A DNA stretch of 64,000 nucleotides from Saccopteryx bilineata (GCF_036850765.1 NC_089495.1:193333847-193397846); one strand, 5' to 3'. Positions 1-15,097 are shown, counted from the first letter of the stretch. The notes: a model not told the origin generated them from the letters alone. Made by a program: numbers and translations.

Positions 1-365
1 ATTGATTTCTAGTTTCCTATCATTGTGGTAAGAAAACATGCTTAGTATGATTTCAGTTTTCTTAAATTTATTAAGACTTAATTTGTGACCTAACATAAGA
101 TAAATCCTGGAGAATATTCCATGTGCCCTCAAGAAGAATGAGTATTCAATTGCTTTTGAATGGAATGTTCAGTGGATATCTATTAAGTCCCATCTGCTAT
201 TATGTGTTGTTTAAGGCTAATGTTTCCTTATTGATTTTCTGTCTGGGGTCTGTCCATTGATGAAGATGGGGTGTTAAAGTCCCCTACTATTGTATTGCTG
301 TCTATTTCTCCCGTTAGTCTATTAATATTTGCTTTATATATTTAGGTGCTCCTAAATTAATCAGA
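1..365 (-). repeat. L1 LINE fragment (ORF2 region, antisense)
   Basis: The text follows the reverse complement of mammalian L1 ORF2, for example 'CCTGGAGAATATTCCATGTG', 'GATTTTCTGTCTGG' and 'AAAGTCCCCTACTATTGTAT'. It is diverged and truncated by the window edge. No intact reading frame remains. It lies in the SULF2 intron. Confidence 0.8.
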
Positions 366-919
366 GACTTGACTACTTTCTATTTCTCCTTATTTCCCGT
401 TGATGAAAAATGAAATCACATGAGCACAGATGACTACAAAGGAGCCTAGGAAGCTTAATCTTTATTATGGGTTGCCAACTGCCCAGTTAAAAATTTTTTA
501 CTATGGGAAAAGAAGAAAATGACTACTGAGGAAGGATTAAAGTCACAGACACAGTAACGGTTCTCAACCATTTGTGTGTGGGATACCCTTTTGAAGATAG
601 GAAGTCAGCCTGGATTGTGGAAGACTGGAACTGGAAAAATGTTCCTTAGGTAGACCAAGTGTTGACCAATAGTTCATATAAATAGGTTTTTAATATATTT
701 AGTTCGGTATTTTATCTTGAAAAAAAATGAAATTACAAAATTTTGAAAATAACTGTATTTTATGTTATATCAAACAGCACTTAACAAAATTTAGGTTGTA
801 ATCATGACTAATGGGTTGATTATTTCAACAAATTGATGAAGTGTCAGCTGTTGGTGGGGTATAATTTGTCCAACAAATTTAAATGATATTCTTTACTTCA
901 TCTTCATTTTTCACAGCAG
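366..919. other. Intronic stretch, nothing recognised
   Basis: AT-rich sequence with no exon, no long frame and no repeat I can name. A weak hAT-like phrase 'GGTTCTCAACCATTT' occurs near 559 but no matching end was found. Confidence 0.5.
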
Positions 920-1215
920 AATCATAACGAGTCATTTTGCAGAAATTTTGCGGATTCGATCAGTTTTCCCAAGGGCCTCTCTTCATTCTTTGACATCTGA
1001 ATCTTTCCCTGTGAAGTGTTTATTACCTTACCATCATTTTCAGTGGTTTCTTCTTTAATTATCGCATAGCCCAGATTATTGTTTGTCAGTAGATTTGCTG
1101 ATGCTTTGAGCTGTCTTTCAGCATCACTTTAATTAATCTCCCAAACCTTGCTGCATCTTTTATAAGACTTGCAATTTTATCTTGCAGTGATCTTGCTTTG
1201 TGCTATACTACCCCA
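920..1215 (-). pseudogene. Possible processed-pseudogene fragment, unidentified
   Basis: On the minus strand two adjoining reading segments look protein-like. One, about 1215-1130, reads 'SLQDKIASLIKDAARFGRLI'. The next, about 1128-925 in another frame, contains 'ERQLKASANLLTNNNLGYAI' and stays open for about 68 codons to a TGA at 922-924. The frames are offset, so a frameshift would separate them. There is no ATG start and no poly(A) tail that I can see. I do not recognise the parent protein. It could also be an old transposon coding remnant or chance. Confidence 0.35.
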
Positions 1216-1499
1216 TGTTTGCAATAGAAATTGGCAAAGAATGAAGTGAGAGAGGCTAAGTTTAAGCAGGATAAATATCAATTTGTTCATGGATATTTCT
1301 GTGTGTTGGCTTCCTCTAACTCTGGGGACTTGGATCAGATGTATAAATACCCTTGAAAGGATAAATTGTATCCTTATTTTTTACAAAATGTATGTTGTCA
1401 TCTTTTAGCATACTTACACTACCCTGACTGTGCTCACTCATACACCCACGAATCAAACTTATATAGTGTGCTTAGAATGAAATGCCTCCCAGCTCTTTG

Positions 1500-1689
1500 C
1501 AGAGTCGTTGAGAGCTAGGGTTCTGCCTGGGTTTTAGTACTGGCTCAACCACTTTCTAGCCAAATTAATTTGGACTAGTAATTTAACTTCTTTGTCTTGG
1601 TTACCACAACTAAGGATAATAGTGTTACTTAGCTCATCGAGTTTTGTGAGGATTACATATGTTAAAGCAGTGATACATAGTAAACACTT
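1500..1689 (+). repeat. MIR SINE (old)
   Basis: Diverged MIR pattern: 'GGGTTCTGCCTGGGTTTTAG', a 'CAACCACTTTCTAGCC' core and the late 'GTGAGGATTACATATGTTAAAGC' phrase. Confidence 0.65.
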
Positions 1690-2112
1690 AAGAAATGTTA
1701 GCGGCCCTGGCCGGTTGGCTCAGTGGTAGAGCGTCGGCCTGACATGCAGAAGTCCCGGGTTCGATTCCCGGCCAGGGCACACAGGAGAAGCGCCCATCTG
1801 CTTCTCCACCCCTCCCCCTCTCCTTTCTCTCTGTCTCTCTCTTCCCCTCCCGCAGCGAGGCTCCATTGGAGCAAAGATGGCCCGGGCACTGGGGATGGCT
1901 CCTTGGCCTCTGCCCCAGGCGCTAGAGTGGCTCTGGTCGCAACAGAGCGACGCCCTGGAGGGGCAGAGCATCGCTCCCTGGTGGGCAGAGTGTCACCCGC
2001 TGGTGGGCGTGCCGGGTGGATCCCGGTCGGGCGCATGCGGGAGTCTGTCTGACTGTCTCTCCCCGTTTCCAGCTTCAGAAAAATACAAAAAAAAAAAAAA
2101 AGAAATGTTAGC
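1690..2112 (+). repeat. Full-length bat tRNA-derived SINE (Rhin-1-like)
   Basis: The element occupies 1703-2099. It starts with a tRNA-like head carrying A-box ('TGGCTCAGTGGTAGAGC') and B-box ('GGTTCGATTCC') promoter motifs, then the 'GAGAAGCGCCCATCTGC' body, and ends in 'CTTCAGAAAAATAC' plus poly(A). It is flanked by identical 13-bp duplications, AAGAAATGTTAGC, at 1690-1702 and 2100-2112, which proves retroposition. Short frames across it are non-coding. Confidence 0.93.
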
Positions 2113-2204
2113 AAGGTGATGATGATGGTTTGCACGAATAGCACAGCATCATACCACCCCTGCCCCCCAGACCAGTATTCTGATGGCTGTCACAATATGT
2201 TACT

Positions 2205-2530
2205 CAGATGGTAGAAATAAGTTGTACACACGCATCAGAAGGTGACTGCATGTGCTCAACCTCTCTGGTAATCAGTGAAATGCAAATGAAGCCAACAATG
2301 AACTATCACATTGCCCCCACTGCCATAGCATGTATGCAGAGGTCCGGACACACCAGACTGTTGCAAGGATGTGAGAAAAGAGGAAGTCGCGTACACAAGA
2401 GGTAGGGAAACACTATTGACACCTCCACTTTGAAGAGCAATTTGGCGGTATCTGGCAAAGCTGAAAACGGGCGTATCCTTCCGTTCAGCAGCCCTTCTCT
2501 GGCTCTTACGCCTCAGTTCTGAGGACGTGC
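2205..2530 (+). repeat. L1/HAL1-type LINE fragment, sense
   Basis: Diverged match to the 3' part of L1 ORF2: 'GAAATGCAAATGAAGCC', 'TATCACATTGCCCCCAC', 'CAAGGATGTGAGAAAAG', then 'GAGCAATTTGGCGGTATCTG'. No open frame is preserved. Confidence 0.6.
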
Positions 2531-2789
2531 TATGTGAGTTCTGCTTAAGCAAAGACAGGGCACTTCCAGGGGGTGGCGTGGCTGGTAGATGGCCTTCGAT
2601 CCAAGCCACAGAAACCCCAGCTCTAAGTGATTTCAACAAGATGCTGAATGTTTTTGTTCCCTAAACTGAAAGGCTAACAGGTGGCCTTTAGGTAGAGGCA
2701 GATTCCGTGGTTTAACAGTACAGTATCATGATTTTATCATAAAGCCTGAGGTCTCAAAATCTGGCTGGCACTTGCTGCCGGGGCTTGGT

Positions 2790-2935
2790 GCCTCTTCCCA
2801 GATGGCCAGAGTGGTGAGATGTTTTCTGACTGGACCACAGCCCAACCCATGAACCAATCACTGTGGAGAGTAGATGGGATGAGCCAATTAGCTTAGCCTA
2901 CGCACCTGTTCCTGGAGCAGCAGGTGGAATCAGGG
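2790..2935 (+). repeat. Old dispersed repeat with CCAATCACTG motif, family not named
   Basis: Contains 'CATGAACCAATCACTGTGG' followed by GAGCCAATT. The same word pattern (CCAATC... then ATTGG/CCAAT) recurs near 11,690, 19,725 and 23,130. Together they look like four diverged copies of one mammal-wide element. Confidence 0.4.
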
Positions 2936-3586
2936 TCCCCCCAACAGCTGGATCCCCAAATAGAAATGGAGGGTTGTCAGGAAGGATAAGAAGGAAAAAC
3001 CTACTGCAGTGGCATCATGAATTTGCACTAGAGGGCTGTTGGGGGGGCAGGGGGGGAGGTTCCAGTCTTTTCTAGCGAGTTAGACAGGAGAGCTCATTTT
3101 CTTCTCCTTAAGGTAATGCTTTCTCCTCCACATTGCCGCCTGAGTCTGGTGATTCTGAGTTTGTTTCCCCGCCATCTGGTGCAGACTTCTGTAGAGATGT
3201 GAGCACTGGTTGGGAGCCTTCTACTCACCCCTCATCCCATTCTAGAATGCATGCTCTCCCACCCCCATCACAAACCCAGACCGTGCGAGGGCCCCAATGG
3301 GAATTGTTTCCAGATTTGGCCCCAGAACGCCAGTTGTTCTCACTCTTCTCATACAGAGCTGGGGACGGAGATCCACTGAGCGCCTTCACTGATTAGCTCT
3401 CAACCTGGGCAGCCACCCTGACCTCTAGGGGCAGGGGAGGGGGGCTCTATGCTGTGATGCCTTGGGGGCAGGACACATCGGGTGTTGGTGGAGGCTAGGG
3501 GGACATCCTGCTGCCCCTTCACTTAGGAGGGTGGAGAGACTTCTGGGCATTTGGGCATTCCCGACGAAAGATCGCTGCTGGTGTGC
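2936..3586. other. Intronic stretch, nothing recognised
   Basis: GC-moderate unique-looking sequence. A few short frames occur but none resembles a known protein. I see no splice-flanked exon. Confidence 0.5.
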
Positions 3587-3667
3587 GAAGGCAGGTGTGT
3601 GTGTGCAGGGGGTGAAGGCAGGTGTGTGTGTGTAGGGGGCGAAGGCAGGTGTGTGTGTGTAGGGGGC
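3587..3667 (+). repeat. 27-bp tandem repeat, three copies
   Basis: GAAGGCAGGTGTGTGTGTG plus an AGGGGG spacer repeats at 3587, 3614 and 3641, exactly 27 bp apart. It is a short GT/G-rich minisatellite. Confidence 0.85.
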
Positions 3668-3904
3668 GGGGGTGGCGTGTTTCTCCCCTGAAGTGGTTTC
3701 AGAACTGCGGAGACATGAGGGCTGGAGCTGGTGGCCTCGCCCTGCTCTCCACCCACCAGCATCCAGCTGCCTCCTTTACATCTCCCCGCGGAGGTCTCCC
3801 CAGAGTCTCACGCCTGTAAGCCCATCGTGTCCAGAGTGACTCTTTGATCTTGTCCCGCCGTCCCCCGGTGCCTCTCACTGTCTTCCCCTTGGCAGCTCCA
3901 GGGT

Positions 3905-4690
3905 TTCAGTCGTTCAGGCTGAAACCTTGCTGTCACTCTTGATTTTCTTTTTCCTTCCTTTCACATTCCACATTCGATCCATCTGCAAAACCCATCCGTC
4001 CACTCTGCCACCATCTCTCGCCTGGACCACCGCCCATTCTCCTCCTGCTTCTTTCTGCCTGCAGCCACCGCCCCGTGGCCACCCCCACAGTCACTCTAGG
4101 GTCCTAATTATCTGCCCCTCTGTCCCTTGCCTCTCGACTGCCTTGCGTCCTGTCCCCTGCCTCCATCACTCCACTCCTTTCTGCTTCTCCAACACACCAG
4201 TGACACCTGGAACGTTCCCACCTAGGGGATTTGGCACTTATCCTTGCCTTTTCTGGAAACTTCTTCCCCTACACATCTGCAGTCCCTGCTCACTCACTCC
4301 CCTCAGATCTTTGTTCAAATATCACCTCCTCAGAGAAGCCTTCCTTGACTCTCCCACTCAAAAGCGGTTCCCTTCTCCTTTCTGTCCCCTCCCCCCTGCT
4401 TTATTTTCCTTCAGAGCTTTGGTCACCATTTAACATATATTTGTTGTCCGGCCTCCCCAGTTAAACTATGTCCCTGGCCTGCCTTCCCTGTCTGCTGCCC
4501 TGGCTCCTGCGTTATCCGTCTGTCTCCCCGGCCCTTCGCACCACTGAGGCATTCTGCCATTTATTTCGTGATGGTCTTGCTTCTAAAGTGTCCGCTCCAT
4601 GGCAGCGGGGCTGCTCATCTGTCCCCCAGTATCCCCGTGTCCGGAAGAGGGCCCGCCTCTAGTAGGTGCTCAGTGGACCTTTGCAGGTGT
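3905..4690 (+). repeat. LINE L2, sense
   Basis: Carries the L2 3'-half signature: 'CTTGCTGTCACTCTTGATTT', 'CTCAGATCTTTGTTCAAATA', 'GAGAAGCCTTCCTTGACTCT' and the terminal 'AGTAGGTGCTCAGTGGA' phrase. It is ancient and has no coding frame. Confidence 0.75.
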
Positions 4691-5699
4691 GTGGATGAAT
4701 CGTGTCTTTAATCGCGGCCCCTGCCTTCCCTCCTCTTTCCCAGATGCCTTTCTCCTCTCCCCACCCCACCCCCTGCCACCTCGGCCTCTCCTTTTTCTTC
4801 TTGGCCCTTCTGCACGCACAGAGAAGAAAGGTCTTAGCTTCCTCCTGGGACGCCTCCTCTGGGCCCCCGGTGCAGCTGTCCTGACTTCACAATGGCAGCC
4901 TTCTCTCCGCTTGGCCTTCCTCCTGTTTCTGCCCTCCGCTCCCTTCCTCTCCCCGCGAGTGTGCACAGACGCAAGGGTGCGTGCACGTGTGCACGCGCGC
5001 ACACAGCTAGCTGCCTCCTTCTCTCATCCAGCTGCCCCTCTGCCTGCCCTCTCCCCAGCCTGTGGGTGTCATAGCAGAGTGTCTCATTCTCCCCATGAAG
5101 GGGACCCACCTTAAGCCTCAAGAGACCTTCCCTGTTCCTCTCCTGGCACCCAGGACCCCAGATTCCCCAACATGAAAGTCTGGGCAGCAGCAGGAGTCGC
5201 ACAGCCCCTCACAGGGCCCAGGCTGGCTCAGGGCATAGATAGGAGGCGTCCGTAAGAGGCGTGCGTTAGTCACTGCCATGCACGTCTTCAAGCTGAATTT
5301 CTTTAAACTCCAATTTGATAGTCACTCCCTTTCTCCAAGACCTTCAGATTTCAAAACAACATCGGTGCAAGAATGCTTCTAACTCCTTTGTGACCTTAGC
5401 TGAATCTGTTCCCCTCTGGGCTTCAGTTACCCAGTGCCTTTGATATGACGTCACCCTGAAGATCACGTGGCCAGTGCCCACAAACATGGGTGGAGAGGAG
5501 AGGTTCCCGGCAGCTGTGAGAGGAAGGGCCACTTGGGAAGAGGAAGAAGGTGGTTTTGAGTCACAGCTTTTCAAAAACTGGGTGTGAGGCTGATAGGGCA
5601 AGATTTCTGTTTGTACCCGGACAACAACACTTTCGAGCACGCTCTCTGCCCAGCCCGTCAGCTGGGGTGCTCGCTTCCCGTGGCTGCTTTAGCAAAGCA
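4691..5699. other. Intronic stretch, nothing recognised
   Basis: Pyrimidine-rich in the first half, otherwise unremarkable. Overlapping frames near 4,600-5,200 run on both strands and look like low-complexity chance frames. There are no splice-bounded exons. Confidence 0.5.
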
Positions 5700-6135
5700 G
5701 CACAGCCTGGTGGCTCTAACCCAGCAGCAATGTATTCTCTCACTGTTCTGCAGGCTGGAAGCCCAGTGTCAAGTGCCCCTGGGGACACACGCCCCCTGAA
5801 GGCTCCCCTTCCTTGCCCCTTCCAGCTCCTGGTGGTTACTGGCAGTCCTGCTCTTCCTTGGCTTAAGGCTGCATTACTCTCCTCTCTGCCTCCACCTTCC
5901 TGTGGCTCTACCCGTGTCATCTTGTTTCTGCATGTTTGTGCCCTAACTTCCCTCTTCTTATAAGAACACCAGTCACTGGATGAAAACCCACCCTGATCCA
6001 GTATGACCTCATCTTAACTTGATTACATCTGCAAAGATTCTGTTCCCAAATAAAGTCACAGTCACAAGTACCCGGGGTTCGAACTTGAACGTACATTTTT
6101 TTTTTTTTCAGGGACACAGTTCAACCCACACCAGC
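5700..6135 (+). repeat. Old interspersed repeat (LTR/MaLR- or L1-like, not assigned)
   Basis: Matches a common mammal-wide repeat containing 'GGCAGTCCTGCTCTTCCTTGG', 'TATAAGAACACCAGTCACTG' and 'ATGACCTCATCTTAACTTGA'. It ends at 'GGGACACAGTTCAACCCAC'. I recognise the text but am unsure of the family name. Confidence 0.55.
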
Positions 6136-6547
6136 TGGATTCTTTCACACACACCACCTTAACACAGTCCTCCCAATGGCGTGTTCACCTCCGTTAAAGC
6201 TGCAGAGGCTGTGGCTGCACTGGAGGAAGCCCTGCAGGCAGGCGGGGACTCTGAGCACCAGCTGCCCACCCTTCACCCCCGGCTGTGTGTGGTCCGGAGT
6301 GCGGGGCAGTGCGGGCACCCAGCCCATCAACCCCGTATGTGCTTCAGGGGGCATTAAAATGACCCTGGAAGTCAAAATAAATGAGAGGCAAGACATCTCT
6401 GTTGGGTGAGGTAGAAACCCTATCTGCCAAGCTGCAAAAGGCTTTGAGGGTGTTTTTAGGATGGGTCTGTCTGTAGTCCCTTCCCTGGTGTTAGCTGTGA
6501 CTCCGCTGAACATTCTGGTAGGACTTAGACAAGAGCTTCTGGGACCC

Positions 6548-6730
6548 ACACAGGAGCCACCGGGAGCTTTTTAACTTTAATTTGAAATATATCAAATTTA
6601 AAATCCCATGTCTCGGTCACACTAGCCATATTTCAAGCGCCCCTAGGCACACATGGATGCCAGGTTGAACGGTACAGAGAACATTTCCATCATCACGAAA
6701 TTCTATTGGACAACCTTGGAACGGAGTCTA
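6548..6730. repeat. Old DNA-transposon-like repeat (MER type)
   Basis: Contains 'CACACTAGCCATATTTCAAG' and 'AACATTTCCATCATCACGAA' then 'CTATTGGACAACC'. A second, weaker copy lies at about 35,565-35,725 ('CACACTAGTAGCCACACGTGG'). The exact family name is uncertain. Confidence 0.5.
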
Positions 6731-6825
6731 GTTCAAACAAATCTTTTTCGAGGGGGTTAGTATGTTCTCACTAACCTTTGAGAATATAATAATATTGTAA
6801 ACAATTAAAATGAAGTTATTACTGA

Positions 6826-9830
<3,005 letters not shown>

Positions 9831-9918
9831 ATAGGGCCTGACTTTTCCAGGAATGTAAGTGATTAGTAAATAAAGTAAATACTGTATTGGAGTACAAAAC
9901 CTTTCCAAGAGTTGCTCC

Positions 9919-10325
9919 CTATTGCTGAAAACCCCTGTGCTGACTGCAGTGCCACCAGAAGCATTTGAATTGCAAATGCCGCAGGCCCACCCGGGCTGCT
10001 TGCAGCTGTCTCGTTCCTGTGAGTCTGTGTCTAGGTGGTGGCATCTGACTGCTCCATCCCGCGTCCTTGATGGATGCGCTCGAGAGTGCACGTTGAAATT
10101 TTTCTTCATTATAAATGGCCTTTCCTTTGTTTTTGTTACAGACGGCAGTTAGGGCATCGTATTGATCTTTTGGAAATGATGTGCATAGGTAGCATTTGTC
10201 ACCTATAAATTTCCTTTCAGGAAAATAAGGGAGTGTTACAAAATATTTGTCATAGAAATGGGACATCAGTCTCCTGGCGTTGAGAACAGCTCTTTGAAGG
10301 ATCGGCTTAGTGTCTGATTCCTCTG
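9919..10325 (-). other. Unidentified open minus-strand frame, possible pseudogene
   Basis: A minus-strand frame stays open from about 10,350 down to 9,919. From the first Met at 10,266 it gives 115 residues, beginning MSHFYDKYFVTLPYF and including 'GDKCYLCTSFPKDQYDALTA'. The N-terminal two-thirds has ordinary protein-like composition. The last third (after about residue 70) looks random. I do not recognise a domain. It has no promoter or splice context. A decayed retrocopy or transposon remnant is more likely than a gene. Confidence 0.3.
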
Positions 10326-10526
10326 AGGCGATAATTAAATATCTATTGATTGACGGTCTCCCCGGGCCGTGTTCTAAGGGTCTTTTGTGGGTTCTCTCCC
10401 CTCCTCTGTCCCATCTTTCTGGACAAAAACCACACTTTAAAGATTTTCAAATACAGCTCATCTTGATGTTGGCTCAGCAGGCGAGAAAACCTGTCGCTAG
10501 TGCTGGGGGAACCCTCCAGGCGCGCG

Positions 10527-10529
<3 letters not shown>

Positions 10530-10594
<65 letters not shown>
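10530..10594 (+). repeat. (CT)n(CA)n microsatellite
   Basis: About 23 CT dinucleotides run directly into about 10 CA dinucleotides, a typical compound microsatellite. Confidence 0.95.
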
Positions 10595-10595
<1 letters not shown>

Positions 10596-10869
10596 TAATC
10601 ATTTCCAGAAAATAGATGGGCCCTGGTCCTCATTTGCTGGAGCTGCATGACCCTCCCAAGGAGGAGGTGGCTAAGGCCAACATTTAATTTGAGGCCCAAG
10701 CAGCCCGCCCTTCATGCCTCCAACAGACTGTAAGGCGGGGGCCTCGGGATCATCTGCAACCCAGCCTTCCTTACTAGGGAGGACCAGGACCTTCCTAGGA
10801 ACAGCAGCTGGTGAAGGGACAGGGCAGGGCAGCGGCAGCCCTCAGCCTTCCCTCTGGTTGTTTGCTGGT

Positions 10870-11465
10870 CGCTGCATCTCCCCCAGGCAATTAGCTATTC
10901 CTCCCCTCTACCCAGCAGCCGGAAGAAGCTTTGAAAACTGGAAATCTAATCATGCCGCACCCTGCTTACAACCCTTCACTGCCTCCCACTGCTCTGAGAA
11001 TAAACTCAGGTTCCTGCCACGGCTGCCAAGACCTTGCATGGGCTCAGCCTGGCACCTCTCTGTTCGTGTCTCCTACCGCGCTCCATTCCTTTCTAACAAC
11101 ACCTGAGCTCTCTGCTGTTCCTCCAACATTCCAAGGTCACACCGGCCCCAGGGCCTCTGCACTTGCATTGCCTCTGCCTAGAGCACTGCCCACACGGCTT
11201 CTTCTTGTCACTCTTCTCCTTCCATCTCTGACATCCCTTCTGCATCAGTCAGCCCTCCCCACCGGCTGTCACTCTCTACCACGATTCTGTGTTTTATATC
11301 CCTCAAAGGACTCATCCCCTCCCTCCCCCGAAATTCTCTCAGGTGTTCTGAAACTTTTTTTTTTTTTTTTTTGGCTATTCTGTTCACTGCTACATCCCCA
11401 GATCCAAGAACAGTGACTGGCAGGTGCTGGTACTGGGTGCTCAGTAAAGATTTGACCAAATGGAT
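10870..11465 (+). repeat. LINE L2, sense
   Basis: L2 signature text: 'CATGCCGCACCCTGCTTACA', 'CAGGGCCTCTGCACTTGCAT', 'TGCCTCTGCCTAGAGCACTG' and the 3' end 'GTGACTGGCAGGTGCTGG' with 'GTGCTCAGTAAA'. A poly(T) run at 11,357-11,372 interrupts it. Confidence 0.8.
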
Positions 11466-11689
11466 GACTCTTAGCCCTTAGCCTTGGAATAGCAGAAGAT
11501 GAGAACAAAATGGAATTTGGATTACTATCTCACTGTTCCAGCATTCAAAAATATTATTGAAATTAGTTCAGGCAAACTTAGCTGAGTCGCAGTGCTCAAA
11601 CATGGTCATCAGAACCCCACCTTTCTGCTTGTTGAATGTTCCTTTTCATTCAGGTTGGCTTTATCCTTAGAAAGGTTCTCCTTTGTGAT

Positions 11690-11900
11690 GTTAAGATAGT
11701 CCCCAAGGGTCCCATCTCACCAGTTTCTGTGACCCTGGCTGAAAGAGAGGGCCTCTTGCCCGTGCTCCAGCAAAAGTCTCAGGGGAGGCTTTCATTGGTT
11801 CAGCTAGGGTCCTGTGTCCCTCTATTAACCAATCGCACAAGCCAGGGAAGATGGGACACCCTGATTGGTCAGGCCCAGATCCTATGCCTCCCCCAGTATC
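11690..11900 (+). repeat. Second copy of the CCAATC/ATTGG dispersed repeat
   Basis: Contains 'CATTGGTTCAGCTAGGGTCC', 'TTAACCAATCGCACAAGCC' and 'CCTGATTGGTCAGGCCCAGA', the same word order as at 2,790 and 23,130. Confidence 0.4.
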
Positions 11901-14570
11901 TGGGAGATAAAAACAACCTCACCTGAATAGGTAAGACTGAGAGAGGAAAAGTTGGTTTTCTCAGAAGGCGCAGTTTCTAAAAGACAGGCTGATCAACGCT
12001 GAGCTACAAAACAAAACAGATGTCTACTACAGAAACCCAAATGTAGCCCCCCCTTCACAGGGCAAGGAGGGCATTTCTCCCCGCCCCGCCCCACCTTCCT
12101 CCTCTGCTTTCCCACAGGTCTCTGTTCAGCAAGCGCCCCTCTCTGGCATCCAGAACTTTCCACAGCAGTGATTTATCACTCTGTGCAGCAATTTGCATTC
12201 ACTGTCTTTTCAGAAGAAAGAGATTCATGTTGTAACCTTGCGAGCAGCCCAAAGTTAAAAGGATCCAGTTACAGAACATCAGAAATGCCCCAGCCCTAAG
12301 AGCTCTGGGGCTCTGGGTTTGTTTAATGCATTTCTTCCCGGCCTTGCTTCCTCAGCCAATTTGTCTGCCAAAAAAACAAAGACTTCAGTCCTGTGGCATT
12401 TCGCATCTAATATTTATAGTGTTCTAGAGTTTGCATAAGCACTTCCTTCTCATTTATCACTTGTTCCTCGGGAGACCCCAGTTCCACCCCCATCAAGTTA
12501 GTGGGTTGTCCTCTTCTGCCCGAGCCAGGGGCCCCAAAAGCCAAATGACAGATGGGAACGGTCTCGCTGTGCAGGACGCTTTGGATTGCGGCAGAACGGG
12601 GTTGAAATAGCCTAGACCAGCTCAGCCTCTGTCTGTACCTCTTGGGACCAAATTTGGGGACTTGCAAAATGGCAGCCAACAGCTTGAGTCCACACCTCAT
12701 CCCCAATTATGTTCTGTTTTGGTTACAAGGTGTTTGGTTTTTTTTTACTTGGGACATTTTTTCACCCACCTACCCCCCCCCCCAAAATCCAGATTCCAAG
12801 CTTTTCTTTAGAAAAGTTAAAAAGCTGATGATGATAGTGTTGACCTTGCCGATATTGGCCACATTCCTGAAATGGTAGGGTCGGCAGTCCACAGCCCACA
12901 GGGACCTGTCTCCTGTTTTCATCAAGTTTTGCTGGAATGTACCCATGCCCATTCCTTTACATGATGTCTGGGGTTCCTGTCGCTCCTCAGTGGCCGAGCT
13001 GAATACCTGTAACAGACCTTAGGGCTGCAAAGTTGGAGATACTTCTGGTCTGACCCTTTGCAGAAAAGGTTTGCTGACCCTACCCGGTGGCCGTCGCCAG
13101 CTGGCTTGGGGCCGCAGCTACCCGCAGTATTTGTTAGACTATCAGTAGGTACAACTGAGGACTCTTCAGTCCCCCAGTAATAGTGGTTTCGGGGGAGGTG
13201 ATAGATGCTTATTTCTCTCTCATTTGACAGCTTGGGTATTAACTGCGCAGGGACAGTATGACACCCATGGTGTTCGCATCCGGGCCCCTTCTGTGATGCT
13301 CCACCGTCTGGGGGACCTGCCCTCATCCAGGATGATGGACCCCGTCCACATCTAGCCGGCAGGAAGAAGATAAAGAAGATACATTCACTGCCTGTAGGGG
13401 CCTGACCAGGACACAGCACTCCCACCCACGGCTCTGCCAAAAGTTGGTCGTGCCCACAGCCAGCTTCCGGGGAGACTGAGAACGTAACCTCCATCCGGGC
13501 AGCCTCGTGCCAGCTGGCAGTTCTGTTTTCCAGGGAGAAGGAGCAGACGGCACCCGGGCACCTGACAGGCAGGGCCCGAATCTCACACACCTTGCCTTCT
13601 CTTATCCTTGGTCCATTTCTTCATTTACAGATTCACCTAAATCTTATCTGAGCTTCTGTGCCCCGTGGTGAATTACGCATGCTCTCGCCCCCACTGGGTG
13701 GGGGAGAAAGGGAACTGATGAACTCCAGGGGCAGAGGAAACGTTGCCGGCATGGAATCCTCCTAAATATGTCCCGTTGTTTACATGAACTAGTGATTGGG
13801 GAATCAGTGGCCTGAATGGGCTCCCAGATCTAGTGCTCAAAACATTGGCATCAGTAGGCAGGCAGTGGAATGCGCTTTGGAAGCTCTAATGCCCCGTGGG
13901 GATTGTGGTCAGTGAGCTTGCTCATCCTGGGGAAGGAATCACCCGGGTCCTGAGCTGCATGGCGCTGAGCCGGCCGGCCGTGCTCCTGGGAACGATTCCC
14001 ACATCTGACTTCTCGCTTGGCTCTCCTGCCTCGCCGTCCCCGGCACCTCCTTTCCAGTCTCCTAGGCTGGTTATCCCATCGCCCTGCCCCCTTACTCCGG
14101 AGCCCAGAGCCTGGCCCTCTTCTCTGGCTATCCTCATTCTCTACCCAGGAAACCCCCTTGGCACCTGGTGAAGCCGGTGGGTCTTTTTCAGAATATTTTC
14201 ACATTTAAATGCATAGAAGAAAATACACAGAATTACAAAGGAAGCTAGTTATATCTAAATACTACATTCATCAAAATACTTTATAAACTGGGATGTGGAT
14301 GCTTCTTTCCACGTTAATTAACGTGATGTACTGGTTATTTGGCTGAGGACTGATAAGTCTGATAACTTCCGTGACTTTGAAGGTGTGCTGGTTTAAAGGA
14401 TACTTTGAGGTGTCTGTGTTAACTGTAATGTGATATGAAAATATCTGTGACTTCTACGGGTGACAAAGGCATAGATCCTACTGTTTCTGTGGTTTGTTGC
14501 CTTCATCCGTTATTGAAGGAGTCGCTAGTTAGAGGATAACGGAAATAAAGATGCAGTTTTCCCATTCCAG
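11901..14570. other. Intronic stretch, no exon seen
   Basis: About 2.7 kb of mostly unique-looking sequence. It includes an 11-C homopolymer at 12,773-12,783. Frames on the minus strand (for example 12,922-13,590) have no recognisable domain and no splice support. Confidence 0.45.
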
Positions 14571-15097
14571 CTTATGGACCACAGATTGAGAACCGCCTCC
14601 TTGGGTGGCATCATTCAGTTCCATGCCGTGAAATGCCAGCCAAGAGCTAACAGCTCCCAAGTTTCTCCCCTCAGCCCAGACCTCTCCCCTGAACCTGGAC
14701 GCACATTCCTCCTGCCCGCCCCGTCTTCACCTGGCTGTCTGCGTGTCCCACCCAGACTTTCCCTGAGCTCTTTGTCATCCCCCCACCCAACCTGCACCCC
14801 CAACCCACCCCTTCCAGATGGTGGTGGGTCTGTCCTGGATGCTCAGGCTGAAAACCTGGAAATTACCCTTGACGTCACTTCTTCCCACACCACATCTCAT
14901 GCATGAGCAAATCCTGTTGATTCCACCTTCAAAAATAGCCTGAGACCAACCATGCCCTCTGCCCCCACCTGGCTGGACCTGCCCCAGCCTCCCTCCCGCC
15001 TTAGTGTGAGAGGCGGCAAGGGTGCACGTCCCTGGTCCGTACTGTTCTCACCCGTAGACTGTCAGCTCCGTGAGGGTGCGGTGTTTGTCCATTTACT

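Noticed and set aside
1723..1780. tRNA gene at the SINE heads
   Set aside because: The A and B boxes belong to SINEs with poly(A) tails and target duplications. The cloverleaf is not complete and many copies exist.
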